From Cyanobium sp. N.Huapi 1H5 (lineage in GTDB: Bacteria; Cyanobacteriota; Cyanobacteriia; PCC-6307; Cyanobiaceae), in the NCBI RefSeq assembly GCF_024345535.1, contig NZ_JAGQBH010000001.1, forward strand, positions 496,001 to 560,000: a stretch of 64,000 bases of DNA. The letters are read 5' to 3'. The notes under the pieces are model-generated. The model was not told the origin of the DNA and ran no database searches. It was given only the letters and a program-made list of their open reading frames with translations. Position numbers and translations under genes: made by a program. Positions 20,502 through 32,773 of this stretch are shown here, in pieces (the stretch's first letter is position 1; every line of letters starts with the position of its first letter).

Positions 20502-21503
20502 ATGACTCAGGCCCATTCACCCTCGAGGCTTTCTCGCTCCCGGAAGACCCGGCAGAGGAAGGAACTCGGGGCCGTGGCCCTGCCTGAGAAAACCAGCACC
20601 CGGCCCGATCCGAAGCAGCGGCCCCCCGCCCCGCACCGGTCCCGCCGCCGGCCCCTGCTCACCTTCGGCATCGGCGTCGCCGTCGGAGCCTTGATGGCGG
20701 GCCCCCTGCCGGCCCGGATCGCCCCGTTCCTGGCGGGTCTGATCCCCAGCTCGCGGGGCATCGGCGCGGTGCTGAATCCGCTCACGATCGAGAACCGCCC
20801 GATCCTCGTCCTCGGCCGCGATGCCGTGGGCGAGAACACCGACGTGATGTTCACGGTGCGGCTCGATGGCGACATCACCCACATCACCCAGGTGCCGCGG
20901 GACACCTTCATCGAATCCCCCCAGTTGGGGGTGGTGAAGGCCAACTCCCTGTTCGCCCTCGGCGGCATCCAGACCGCCAAGGCGGAAGTGGGCACCCTGC
21001 TCGCCACCCCGGTGGAGCGCTACCTCAAGGTGAACCTCGACGCCGTCAACAAGCTGGCTGAAGCCCTCGGGGGCGTCGAGGTGGATGTGCCCAAGCGCAT
21101 GTACTACGTCGACAACGCCCAGGGCCTCTACATCGACCTCTACCCCGGCAAGCAGCTGCTGAAGGGCAAGGAACTGGAGGGTTTCCTGCGCTTCCGTCAC
21201 GACGAGCGGGGCGACCTGGGCCGGATGGAACGCCAGCGCCAGGTGATGGCCCAGGTGTTCAGCAAGCTGGCCCAGCCGGCCACGATCGCCAAGCTGCCGG
21301 CCCTGCTGGAGATCGCCGGCAACGACATGGTCACCGACCTGTCGCCGATCGAGATGACCCAGCTGATGTCCGCCCTCGGCAAGACGAAGCTGAGCACCCA
21401 GCGGGTGCCCGGCCGGCTCTACTGGCACAACGACCTCAGCTACTGGATGCCCGACAGCAACCAGGCCTACCCCAGCGGCAGCGGCGAAGAGCCGCTGCCC
21501 TGA
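20502..21503 (+). CDS. LytR-CpsA-Psr (LCP) family protein
   Basis: Predicted to transfer glycan polymers from undecaprenyl carriers to the cell envelope. 333 residues: basic cytoplasmic N-terminus (about 1-50), one membrane helix (about 51-72), then the extracytoplasmic LCP domain with the signature ENTDVMFTVRLDGDITHITQ, the conserved VPRDTFIESP, ANSLFALGG, and the Arg motif FLRFRHDERGDLGRMERQRQ. Stand-alone gene between purT and a convergent terB-like gene. Confidence 0.87.
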   Translation: MTQAHSPSRLSRSRKTRQRKELGAVALPEKTSTRPDPKQRPPAPHRSRRRPLLTFGIGVAVGALMAGPLPARIAPFLAGLIPSSRGIGAVLNPLTIENRPILVLGRDAVGENTDVMFTVRLDGDITHITQVPRDTFIESPQLGVVKANSLFALGGIQTAKAEVGTLLATPVERYLKVNLDAVNKLAEALGGVEVDVPKRMYYVDNAQGLYIDLYPGKQLLKGKELEGFLRFRHDERGDLGRMERQRQVMAQVFSKLAQPATIAKLPALLEIAGNDMVTDLSPIEMTQLMSALGKTKLSTQRVPGRLYWHNDLSYWMPDSNQAYPSGSGEEPLP

Positions 21504-21507
21504 GGCC

Positions 21508-22002
21508 TCAGGCGGCCGGGCCCCAGCCGTCGTCGGGGGTGCGCCAGCCGGCGGTGAGCTCGGCCAGCAGCTGGGCCAGCCCCTCCTTCTTCGGCAGGTC
21601 GGCTTCCGCCGCCCACTCGATCTCCTGGATGCGGGCGTCGTCAAGGCCCAGCAGCTCCACCAGATGGCGGTAGGCCACCCGCTCCTGGGCGTTGATGCTG
21701 GACTCGGCCGGTGAGCGCCGGCCCACCCGCACCATCATGTAGCTGAGCTTCAGGGCCAGCTGGCGGTCGTCGGAGCCGGGGAGCTGGGCCACCAGATCAT
21801 CCAGGCCCGCCACCGGCAGCCGCTCGGCCAGGAAGGCCTCCAGCTGGGCATCCCCGAGGCTGTCGGGGCTGTCGCCCTGCAGCTGGGTGGCCACCTGCTC
21901 GGCCAGCAGCTCCCGCTCGGCCTTGGAACATTCGCCGTCGGCCCAGGCGACGGTGCAGACGATGCGCAGCAGGGCCGCCTGGGCGGGGGTGAGTTCAGCC
22001 AT
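21508..22002 (-). CDS. TerB-like (tellurite resistance TerB fold) protein
   Basis: All-helical protein of 164 residues. The start LTPAQAALLRIVCTVAWADGECSKAERELL matches the TerB-like repeat, where acidic residues around ADGEC can bind metal. Family members are linked to stress responses, but the actual role in cyanobacteria is unknown. It begins 3 bases after the uvrA stop and probably shares its transcript. Confidence 0.75.
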   Translation of the reverse strand: MAELTPAQAALLRIVCTVAWADGECSKAERELLAEQVATQLQGDSPDSLGDAQLEAFLAERLPVAGLDDLVAQLPGSDDRQLALKLSYMMVRVGRRSPAESSINAQERVAYRHLVELLGLDDARIQEIEWAAEADLPKKEGLAQLLAELTAGWRTPDDGWGPAA

Positions 22003-22005
22003 GGG

Positions 22006-25032
<3,027 letters not shown>

Positions 25033-25083
25033 GGGGGGCGGTCGGCAGCCGATGAGTCTACGGGGGATGGCCCTGGGACAGGC

Positions 25084-26019
25084 TCAGGCCAGGGCCGGCA
25101 AGGGGGCGGCGGCGGCGCAGAGCTCCAGGCTCACCTCCCAGAGGCGCCGGCACTGGTCGGCATCGAGGGCCGCCGGGGCGATGCGCACCTCGGTGGGCCA
25201 GCCCCGCAGGCCGCCCCACTGGTCGGGACCGTAGTGGCCACCAGGCTTGGCCTCGGGCGCGGTGGCCGCGAACAGCTGGGGCAGGGACCCCATGGCGGCG
25301 CTCTGGAACAGCGGATCCATCAGCCGGTAGGCGATGGGCTCGAAGCGGGAGCCGGTGGCGGCGATCGAGGCGGGCTGGAGGTTGGTGCGGGCGAAGCCGG
25401 GGTGGGCGGCCAGGGAGAGAACGGGGCTGCCCTGGTCGGCAAGGCGGCGCTGCAGCTCGAGGGCGAACATCACATTGGCCAGCTTGCTCTGGCCATAGGC
25501 CCGCCAGCGGTCGTAACGGCGCTCGCCCTGGAGGTCGTCGAAGGCGATGCGGCCGAAGTACTGGGCCCCGGAGGTGACCGTGACCACCCGGGCGCTGGGA
25601 CGGTCGCGCAGCAGGGGCAGCAGGGCGAGGGTGAAGGCGAAATGGCCGAGGTGGTTGGTGCCGAACTGGAGTTCGAAACCCTGGCGGGTGAGGCACCGGG
25701 GCGGCGCCATGACGCCGGCGTTGTTGATCAGCAGATCGAGGCGGCCGTAGCGCTCGGCGACGGTCCCGGCGGCGGCGGCCACGCTGGCCAGGTCGGCCAG
25801 ATCCAGGGGCAGCACGTCGATGGCGCCGGTGGAGGCCGCGGCCGTGAGCAGCTCCTCGCGGGCCTGCTCCGCCTTGGCCAGGGAACGGCAGGCGAGCAGC
25901 ACGGTGGCGCCGCGGGCCGCCAGGGCCCGGGCCGTTTCCAGGCCCAGGCCACTGTTGGCACCGGTGACCAGGGCGATCCGGCCGGACTGGTCAGGGATGT
26001 CGGCGGCGGTCCATCGCAT
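25084..26019 (-). CDS. short-chain dehydrogenase/reductase
   Basis: Rossmann-fold oxidoreductase of 311 residues. The cofactor motif TGANSGLGLETA is at residues 18-29, NNAG near residue 97, a catalytic Ser in TVTSGAQYFG, and YGQSKLAN carries the Tyr-x3-Lys pair. The sequence resembles the retinol-dehydrogenase/protochlorophyllide-reductase-like branch of SDR proteins; NADP(H) is likely, the substrate is unknown. Upstream of uvrA on the same strand. Confidence 0.85.
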   Translation of the reverse strand: MRWTAADIPDQSGRIALVTGANSGLGLETARALAARGATVLLACRSLAKAEQAREELLTAAASTGAIDVLPLDLADLASVAAAAGTVAERYGRLDLLINNAGVMAPPRCLTRQGFELQFGTNHLGHFAFTLALLPLLRDRPSARVVTVTSGAQYFGRIAFDDLQGERRYDRWRAYGQSKLANVMFALELQRRLADQGSPVLSLAAHPGFARTNLQPASIAATGSRFEPIAYRLMDPLFQSAAMGSLPQLFAATAPEAKPGGHYGPDQWGGLRGWPTEVRIAPAALDADQCRRLWEVSLELCAAAAPLPALA

Positions 26020-26056
26020 GGCGATCAGGGAGCGAAAAGCGTTTGGGGGAGAGCCG

Positions 26057-26650
26057 TCAGCCGGAGCCGTCCTCCCTCGCTGAAATCGTAACGGAATGTG
26101 ACGGACCCGGTCCTTCGCGGCGCAGCAGGAAGAAGAACGGCGGCTCCATGCCCTTGAGGTCCATCACCCCCAGCACGGTGTCGTCATCCACCTTGCGGAA
26201 GACATCGTTGATGGGCAGGTGGTCGTACTGCATCGTGGCGCTGTCCACGCCGCGGTAGCGCGTCATCCGCAGCCGGGCCCCGGAGCGGCGGGTGCTGAAC
26301 AGGGGCAGCAGCAGCTGGAACAAGCGGCCGGCCAGCGGCGCGGTGGGGATCGGCACGCGGCCGCTCAGGCGCAGCCCCGGCCCCATGGCCCTCGGCTCCA
26401 GGCAGGTGAGGCCGCCACCGAGGCTGCGGAACACCAGCGGATGCACCTCCTCGGCGCTGTCGAAGCGCTTGCCATGCCAGTGGAAGGCCTCAAGGGCGCC
26501 GTCGAGGGGGTGTCCGGTGGGGACGCTCTCCCCCGTCCAGGCCCCGAGCATGAACGCGATCTCCACCGGGGGGAGGGCATCGAAGCGGGCGAAGGCCGCC
26601 TCCGTGGTGTTGGTGGTGCTGGTGCTGCTGGTGGCGGGGGGCGAACCCAT
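26057..26650 (-). CDS. GXWXG/DUF4334 domain protein
   Basis: 197 residues. After a Ser/Thr-rich leader, the GXWXG-type motif LGAWTGESVPTGHPLDG appears at about residues 36-52, followed by the DUF4334-type C-terminal half with MTRYRGVDSATMQYDHLPI and DDTVLGVMDLKGM. The pair of domains is predicted to form a lipocalin-like beta barrel; its ligand is unknown. It lies 14 bases downstream of the AraC-type regulator on the same strand and may be controlled by it. Confidence 0.7.
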   Translation of the reverse strand: MGSPPATSSTSTTNTTEAAFARFDALPPVEIAFMLGAWTGESVPTGHPLDGALEAFHWHGKRFDSAEEVHPLVFRSLGGGLTCLEPRAMGPGLRLSGRVPIPTAPLAGRLFQLLLPLFSTRRSGARLRMTRYRGVDSATMQYDHLPINDVFRKVDDDTVLGVMDLKGMEPPFFFLLRREGPGPSHSVTISAREDGSG

Positions 26651-26664
26651 GCGGGGTTCCGGCG

Positions 26665-27609
26665 TCAGGAGTTCATTGTCCGGCGCCGACGGGTGCCGCG
26701 CGGGGATTCCCCCCAGCGGCGGCGGTAGTCGGCAGCGGTGCCGCCGCAGGCCAGGAGCCCGGCGGCCTGCATCAGCTCGGCGATGCTGCGGTGGTCCTGG
26801 CCGGCCTCCAGCAGCAGCTGCCGCAGGCGGGTGAGCCGCAGCCGCCTGGCCTCCGCCATCGGCGTGCGCCCCAGCTCCTCCTGGAAGCCGTACTGCAGGG
26901 TCCGGACGGAGAGGTCCATGGCCCGGCTCAGGTCGTCGACGCTGAAGCGATCCGCCAGGTGCAGCTCCATCCAGTGGCGGGCCTCGGCCACGGTCCGGCG
27001 GCGCCGGGCGGCGGAGAGGCGTTCGCCCGGCCGTCCGGCCTCAGGGGGGTGGCACCACTGGTGCAGCGCCTCCACCAGGTCCGCCGCGGCGTGGCCCGAG
27101 CCCCGGGGCTGCCAGGCGGCGGCACGGGCCAGCTTCAGCCCGGCCGTGACCAGCCTGCGGCTGGCCAGCCCCTGGTCGAGCAGGGGGGAGGGCGGCCCCG
27201 GTCCCCCCAGACAGGACCCGGGAATCACGATCGAGAGTCCGGTGATCGCGTCGCTGGTGAGGCCCCGCATGGCATCGCCGGGCCGGAACAGCACGCCCAT
27301 GCCCGGCTCCGCCACCACCTCGACACCGTTGATCACTTCCTGGGTCAGCCCCTGGAGCGGCAACCAGAGCACCCCGTGGCCGCCCTGCTCGCGCAGCAGT
27401 TCCAACCGGCCGCGGCCGTGGAGGAGCACCAGCTCGAATTCAGCCACGGCCGCCGTGCGGATGTGGGTATGGAAGGGGGGCGAACCCGGCAGGAGCCGGC
27501 TGCGGTGGTGGCCGAGGGTGCCGGCGACGAGGCTCTCCCATGCGGCGAAGTCGTCGCTGCGCAGAACCGTGTGCAGGCCCGGAGCCTCCAGCAGCTGCAG
27601 TGGCTTCAT
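26665..27609 (-). CDS. AraC-family transcriptional regulator
   Basis: 314 residues. The C-terminal domain (about 205-305) contains the two helix-turn-helix motifs of AraC proteins: FSVDDLSRAMDLSVRTLQYG and SIAELMQAAGLLACGGTAAD. The N-terminal part is a cupin-like sensor domain of unknown ligand. ATG at 27609 is preferred over a farther upstream start that would encode an unlikely basic leader. It is divergent from the autotransporter-like gene; a pair of TTGACCC/GGGTCAA half-sites lies between them. Confidence 0.8.
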   Translation of the reverse strand: MKPLQLLEAPGLHTVLRSDDFAAWESLVAGTLGHHRSRLLPGSPPFHTHIRTAAVAEFELVLLHGRGRLELLREQGGHGVLWLPLQGLTQEVINGVEVVAEPGMGVLFRPGDAMRGLTSDAITGLSIVIPGSCLGGPGPPSPLLDQGLASRRLVTAGLKLARAAAWQPRGSGHAAADLVEALHQWCHPPEAGRPGERLSAARRRRTVAEARHWMELHLADRFSVDDLSRAMDLSVRTLQYGFQEELGRTPMAEARRLRLTRLRQLLLEAGQDHRSIAELMQAAGLLACGGTAADYRRRWGESPRGTRRRRTMNS

Positions 27610-27699
27610 GGCGGCCAGGGCGCTGGAGAGGCTGGGTCCGTTGTACCGCCATGGGGCGCCCGCTGATCGACGCGGTGCAGGATTTTCGTTTTTCTTACA

Positions 27700-27731
27700 T
27701 TGACCCGTCATTCATCTCTGGAAAGGGTCAA
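27700..27731. promoter_or_regulatory. inverted repeat in the AraC/autotransporter divergent region
   Basis: TTGACCC (27700-27706) and GGGTCAA (27725-27731) form a 7-bp inverted repeat with an 18-base spacer. It lies between two divergent genes, one encoding an AraC regulator, so it is a candidate operator. TTGACC also resembles a -35 hexamer. Sequence pattern only. Confidence 0.35.
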
Positions 27732-27800
27732 CAAAATCCCTGACCTTCTTGCTGCTGCAAGACCCCTTGCATAGGGTGCCCGGAAGTCGCATTTGCCGGC

Positions 27801-29510
27801 ATGGTCCACGTAAGGAAGCGCCCTTCCGCCTCCATGATCGGTGGCCTGCTGAGCCTCGGTGCCCTGGTCGGCAGCCCAGGCCCGGCGATGGCGGATACCA
27901 GTGTCTCGATCGGCTCCAACGGTGTTCAGTATCAGATCGACTACGAACAGTTCACGGCACCGGATTCATCCAGAGGCATCGATCCGCGCCTGCTGAACAC
28001 GGCCTGGTGGGGTCAGCAACAGGCCGCCGAAAGCACGGTCACACTGCTGCAGACGCCCCTCGGTGCCGCCTATGCCTACCGGCCCCTGTTCGTGGGCGGC
28101 GCCTGGGACCGCTGCTACTGGCAAACCGTGGGGTCCAGTCCCCGATGCTCGGGCCAGACCGTTGACCTGCTGATCCTGAACTATCAGGCCGTGCCGACCT
28201 CATCAAACCCGAATGTGAGTGGCGCCGCCTCCAGCATCCTGGCCAATTCCCCTGGCCCCCAGCAGGCGGTGGCCACCGACCTGGGCCTGGGGGTGGCCGC
28301 ATCGGTCGTCACCGGCACGGCGGGTCAGCCGACGGTGATCGGCGCCACCAGCAACGCCGACTTCAATGGGGTCCTGGCCGTAGTGAACGCCCTGCCCAGC
28401 CAGGCGGCCGTCAATCAGTCCTTCGAGCAGGTGATCGCCGAGCCCTACGCCAGTCAGGTGTCGGTCGGGCTGGAGACCCTGGAGCGCTTCCGCCAGGACG
28501 CCCTGGACCTGGCCCTCTCCACCCAGAAGGTGACCTTCGGCTCCGGGGGCGACAGCCGCCGCTGGGCCCTGATGCTGGAGGCCTCCAACACCCAGGCGTC
28601 CCTGAGGGGAACCGGTGGGCTGGCCTCCCTGGACTATCAGATCTTCCAGTCCACCTATGGCCTGGAGTATCGGTTGTCCAGCGACTGGCGGGTGGGTGGC
28701 GTCTTCGGGTACGGCACCAACGGGCTTTCCAACTACCAGTTCAGCAACGTCACCATCGATGCGGACACCTATTCGGGTGCCGTGTATGGCCTCTACTCCC
28801 CTGGAGCGGCCTGGAAGATTGCCGCCCTGGCTGGCTACACCAGTTTCCAGAACCGATCCAATCGTCCGATTCAATTCGGGACGATTGATCGCACGGCCCA
28901 GGCGCGATGGGCCGCCAACGGCCTCACCCTGGCGCTGACCTCTGAATACGACTGGGTGCTCAACCCTGCCCGGCCAGCCCCTGGCGCCAGCCAGCCGGCC
29001 CCCCAGCGGGACGCCATCCGATTCAAGCCACGGGCTCTGGTGTCCTACGCCAAATACAACCAGGGCGCCATCAACGAAACCGGCGCCAACTCCCTGAATC
29101 TGGCGGTCAACAGCCACACCGCCGATTCCCTCATCCTCGGCCTCGGGGGCACCCTGGAGGTGCCGATCAGGCTGTCGAATCAGTCGCGGCTGATTCCGCG
29201 GCTCTCCATCGGCTATGAACACGACCTGATGGGGAACAGCAACGAGGAGCACCAGCTCACGGCCTCTTTCGCCCAGGTTCCGGAACCCGGATCACTGACG
29301 CTGCTGGGTCAGAACCGCGGCGCCGATGCCCTGGATGTGGCCCTGAATCTCGAGTACGAAGCGTCAGAAAGTCTGTCGCTGTACGCCGATGTGGGCGGCT
29401 CCTTCTGGAGCAATGGCAACGAGATCTCCTACGGCGGTGGGCTGCGGTGGCGGTTCGGGGGGGCTCCCGGGGGCGGCGCCCCCACCCCCGCACCCACCCC
29501 CGCCCCCTGA
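27801..29510 (+). CDS. autotransporter-type outer-membrane beta-barrel protein
   Basis: 569 residues. A signal peptide (about 1-32, ending PAMADT) is followed by a short domain with two cysteines (DRCYWQ and PRCSGQ), a linker with the FEQVIAEPYASQVSVGLETL pattern typical of the segment before autotransporter barrels, then about twelve alternating beta strands from near residue 248 to 548 ending GGGLRWRFG. The passenger is short (about 200 residues) and resembles no known enzyme. Unusually, the barrel is followed by a Gly/Pro/Ala/Thr tail of about 20 residues, so the usual C-terminal aromatic signal is not the last residue. Divergent from an AraC regulator. Confidence 0.7.
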   Translation: MVHVRKRPSASMIGGLLSLGALVGSPGPAMADTSVSIGSNGVQYQIDYEQFTAPDSSRGIDPRLLNTAWWGQQQAAESTVTLLQTPLGAAYAYRPLFVGGAWDRCYWQTVGSSPRCSGQTVDLLILNYQAVPTSSNPNVSGAASSILANSPGPQQAVATDLGLGVAASVVTGTAGQPTVIGATSNADFNGVLAVVNALPSQAAVNQSFEQVIAEPYASQVSVGLETLERFRQDALDLALSTQKVTFGSGGDSRRWALMLEASNTQASLRGTGGLASLDYQIFQSTYGLEYRLSSDWRVGGVFGYGTNGLSNYQFSNVTIDADTYSGAVYGLYSPGAAWKIAALAGYTSFQNRSNRPIQFGTIDRTAQARWAANGLTLALTSEYDWVLNPARPAPGASQPAPQRDAIRFKPRALVSYAKYNQGAINETGANSLNLAVNSHTADSLILGLGGTLEVPIRLSNQSRLIPRLSIGYEHDLMGNSNEEHQLTASFAQVPEPGSLTLLGQNRGADALDVALNLEYEASESLSLYADVGGSFWSNGNEISYGGGLRWRFGGAPGGGAPTPAPTPAP

Positions 29511-29572
29511 GGGCCGGTTCCGGCGGCACGGTCCCGGTGTGCTCCTAGCCTGAATCGGACAGGTGAGCGCCG

Positions 29573-30979
29573 GTGCGATCGATGACCCTCCACGACAGAG
29601 CGGCGGCCGGTTACTCCCTGGAGGACGACATCTATTCCTCCTCCGATCTTTCGGTCACCCTGCCGAAGAGCCATTTCCCCAGTAAGGAACACAACCCCCG
29701 CGCCGTGTTCGCCGCGATCCGCGACGAACTGATGCTGGATGGCAATTCCCGCCAGAACCTGGCCACTTTCTGCCAGACCTGGGTGGAGGACGAAGTCCAT
29801 GCCCTGATGGATCTCTGCATCGACAAGAACATCGAGGACAAGGACGAATATCCCCAGACCGCCGAGATCGAAGCCCGCTGCGCCCGCATGGTGGCCGATC
29901 TCTGGCATGCCCCCGCGGTCGATGACGCCATCGGCTGCTCCACCACCGGCTCCAGCGAGGCCGCCATGCTCGGCGGCCTGGCGATGAAACGCCGCTGGGA
30001 AGCCGAGCGGAAGCAACAGGGGCATCCCAGCCACAGGCCCAACCTGGTGACCGGCCCGGTGCAGATCTGCTGGCACAAGTTCTGCCGCTACTGGGACATC
30101 GAGCACCGCGAGATCCCGATGGAGCCTGGCCAGCTGATCCTCAGCCCCGAGGCGGCCCTGCGCCTCTGCGACGAGAACACCATCGGCGTGGTGCCCACCC
30201 TGGGGGTCACCTTCACCGGCCAGTACGAACCGGTGGAGGAGCTGGCGGCCGCCCTCGACGACCTGCAGGCCCGCACGGGCCTCGACATCCCCATCCATGT
30301 GGATGCCGCCAGCGGCGGATTCCTGGCGCCCTTCTGTGCCCCCGACCTGGTCTGGGACTTCCGCCTGCCGCGGGTGCGCTCGATCAATGCCTCCGGTCAC
30401 AAGTTCGGCCTGGCGCCCCTGGGGGTGGGCTGGGTGCTGTGGCGCCAGACCACCGACCTGCCCGAGGAGATGGTGTTCTGGGTGAACTACCTGGGCGGCA
30501 ACATGCGCGATCTCACCCTCAACTTCTCCAGGCCGGGGGGCCAGGTGGTGTGTCAGTACTACAACTTCCTGCGCCTGGGCCGGGAGGGCTACCGCAAGGT
30601 GCACGCCGCCTGTTATGCCACCGCCCAGTACCTGGCCCGGGAGATCGCCAAGCTGGGGCCGTTCGAGATCCTGTTCGGCGGCGACGATCAGACGGGAATT
30701 CCCGCCCTCACCTGGAGGATCCGGGAGGGAAGCGAGGTGAACTTCAACCTCTACGCCCTGGCCGACCGCCTGCGGGTGCGCGGCTGGCAGGTGCCGGCCT
30801 ACAGCCTGCCGGCCCACTGCGAGGGGATCACCGTGCAGCGGATCCTGGTGCGCCATGGCGTCAGCCGGGATCTGGCCGATCTGCTGCTGGAGAACATCCG
30901 CCAGTCGCTCGACTTCTTCGCCAGCAACACCGGCCACACCGCCCTCAACGAGGCGACGGCCTCGGGGTTCCACCACTGA
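29573..30979 (+). CDS. gad: glutamate decarboxylase
   Basis: PLP enzyme converting glutamate to GABA and CO2 with uptake of a proton. 468 residues, close to bacterial GadA/B. Visible motifs: the N-terminal [52 protein letters not shown], and the PLP-lysine segment [13 protein letters not shown] with Lys277, matching Lys276 of the E. coli enzymes. A GTG at 29573 is used as start; an ATG three codons later is equally possible. No gadC antiporter is next to it, so a GABA-shunt role is at least as likely as acid resistance. The 3' end overlaps recN by 35 bases. Confidence 0.93.
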   Translation: MRSMTLHDRAAAGYSLEDDIYSSSDLSVTLPKSHFPSKEHNPRAVFAAIRDELMLDGNSRQNLATFCQTWVEDEVHALMDLCIDKNIEDKDEYPQTAEIEARCARMVADLWHAPAVDDAIGCSTTGSSEAAMLGGLAMKRRWEAERKQQGHPSHRPNLVTGPVQICWHKFCRYWDIEHREIPMEPGQLILSPEAALRLCDENTIGVVPTLGVTFTGQYEPVEELAAALDDLQARTGLDIPIHVDAASGGFLAPFCAPDLVWDFRLPRVRSINASGHKFGLAPLGVGWVLWRQTTDLPEEMVFWVNYLGGNMRDLTLNFSRPGGQVVCQYYNFLRLGREGYRKVHAACYATAQYLAREIAKLGPFEILFGGDDQTGIPALTWRIREGSEVNFNLYALADRLRVRGWQVPAYSLPAHCEGITVQRILVRHGVSRDLADLLLENIRQSLDFFASNTGHTALNEATASGFHH

Positions 30980-32669
30980 TCGCCGGCGCCCCTGAACCCA
31001 GCAGGCTGGCGGCATAGCTGTGGGCCTCGCCGGAATCGCCGCCGGCCAGTTCCGCCAGCTCCGCCTGGCGCTCGCGAGTGTCCCGCAGGTGGGACACCCG
31101 GGTGTGGGTGAGGCCGGCCTCAACGCTCTTGCTGACCCGGAAGTGGTGCTGGGCCGCGGCGGCCACCAGGGGCTGGTGGGTGATGCAGAACACCTGGCGC
31201 CGCTCAGCCAGGCGCCGCAGCAGCTGGGCCATGGCGCCGCTGACGCGGCCGCTCACGCCCGCATCGATCTCATCGAACAGCAGGGTGACGTGGGGGTCGG
31301 CCGCGGCCAGACAGGTTTTGAGGGCCAGCAGGAAACGGCTCATCTCGCCGCCGGAGGCCACCTCCACCAGGGGCGCCGGCGGCTGGCCCGGGTTGGCGGA
31401 GAACAGGAACTGCACCGCATCGGCCCCCTCCTCGCCGGGTTCGGCGGCAGCCAGGTCGACGGCGAAGCGCACGTTCGCCAGGCCCATGGGCCGCAGGGCC
31501 GCCATCAGCTGCTCCTCAAGGCGGCGGGCGGCGACGGTGCGGGCCTGGGTGAGCACGGCATTGGCCCGGTCCCGCCGCTGGCGGGCGGCGGCTTCGGCGG
31601 CCTCCAGGCCCGCCAGGGCGGCCTCCGCATCCGCCCCGGCCAGCTGCTCGCGCAGCTCGTCGCGCCGGGCGATCAGTTCGGGCAGGGACTGGCCATGGCG
31701 GCGCTCCAGGGCCTTGAGCTGGGCCATGCGCTCCTGCAGCAGGGCCAGGCTGTCGGGGTCGCTCTCCAGCAGGGAGCCGTAGCGGTCGAGGTCGCGGGCC
31801 AGATCCTGCAGTCCGGCGAGGGCGTCGGCGCAGGCCCCGTGCAGGGCGACCACTTCGGCGTCGAGGGCGGCCATGGCCTGCAGCTCCTGGTCGCAGGCCG
31901 CCAGGTGATCCAGCACCGACGGGGCGGCCTCGGCCCCCTCCACCAGCCGGCCGATCAGGGCCATCACGCCCTCCTGGAGGCGCACCGCATGGGCCAGCCG
32001 GTCCTGCTCCCCCTGGAGCCGCTGGCGCTCGGCGGGGTCCTCCAGCGCCGCGGCCTCCAGCTCCGCCAGCAGCTCCTCCTGCCGCTCCCGATCCCGGGCG
32101 AAGCGCTCCCGGTCGGCGCGGGCCCGCGCCAGGGCATCGGCCTCCCCCTTCCAGTGCTGCCAGGCGGCGCGGGTGGCCTCCAGGGCCGCGGCCAGATCCT
32201 CACCAGCGAAGCGATCCAGCCAGCGGCGCTGCTGGCCAGGGCGGCCCAGCTGCTGGGTCTGGCCCTGCACGGTGAGGTCGAGCAGCAGGGGGCGCAGCTC
32301 CAGCACCTGGCTGCGGCTCACCACCACCCCGTTGAGGCGGTGGCGGCTGGTGAGCCGGTCGTCCTGCAGGCGCCAGTCGCGGCTGAGCAGCAGTTCCTCG
32401 TCCTCGGCGTCGAGCTCCTGGCGCTCCAGCCAGTCGCGCACGGGGGGAGCCAGGCTGAAGCTGGCCTCGATGCGGCCCCGCTCGGCGCCGCGGCGCAGCA
32501 GCCGGGCCCCCTGGCTGCCCTGGGCACCGCCGAGCAGGGCATCGAGGGCATCCAGCAGGATCGACTTGCCGGCGCCGGTTTCGCCGGTGAGCACGGTGAA
32601 CCCGGTGGAGAACGCCAGCTCCAGCCGCTCGATCAGGGCGATGTTCTCGAGGCGCAGACCCGTGAGCAC
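30945..32669 (-). CDS. recN: DNA repair protein RecN
   Basis: SMC-like ATPase used in double-strand break repair, 574 residues. The N-terminal Walker A is [18 protein letters not shown]; the middle is a long coiled coil rich in Ala, Leu, Glu and Arg; the C-terminal lobe holds [15 protein letters not shown] (signature) and [18 protein letters not shown] (Walker B), then [11 protein letters not shown]. Convergent overlap of 35 bases with the glutamate decarboxylase gene. Confidence 0.95.
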   Translation of the reverse strand: MLTGLRLENIALIERLELAFSTGFTVLTGETGAGKSILLDALDALLGGAQGSQGARLLRRGAERGRIEASFSLAPPVRDWLERQELDAEDEELLLSRDWRLQDDRLTSRHRLNGVVVSRSQVLELRPLLLDLTVQGQTQQLGRPGQQRRWLDRFAGEDLAAALEATRAAWQHWKGEADALARARADRERFARDRERQEELLAELEAAALEDPAERQRLQGEQDRLAHAVRLQEGVMALIGRLVEGAEAAPSVLDHLAACDQELQAMAALDAEVVALHGACADALAGLQDLARDLDRYGSLLESDPDSLALLQERMAQLKALERRHGQSLPELIARRDELREQLAGADAEAALAGLEAAEAAARQRRDRANAVLTQARTVAARRLEEQLMAALRPMGLANVRFAVDLAAAEPGEEGADAVQFLFSANPGQPPAPLVEVASGGEMSRFLLALKTCLAAADPHVTLLFDEIDAGVSGRVSGAMAQLLRRLAERRQVFCITHQPLVAAAAQHHFRVSKSVEAGLTHTRVSHLRDTRERQAELAELAGGDSGEAHSYAASLLGSGAPAISGGTPRPSPR

Positions 32670-32773
32670 CCAGGCCTCCGGCGAGCGATCGGTACGTGGC
32701 CCGACCGTAGCGGCTGTGACTTTCGTTTAGAAGGGGGTTCCGCCTGCCGGCGCCGCGGCGGTGCCCCCCAGCC

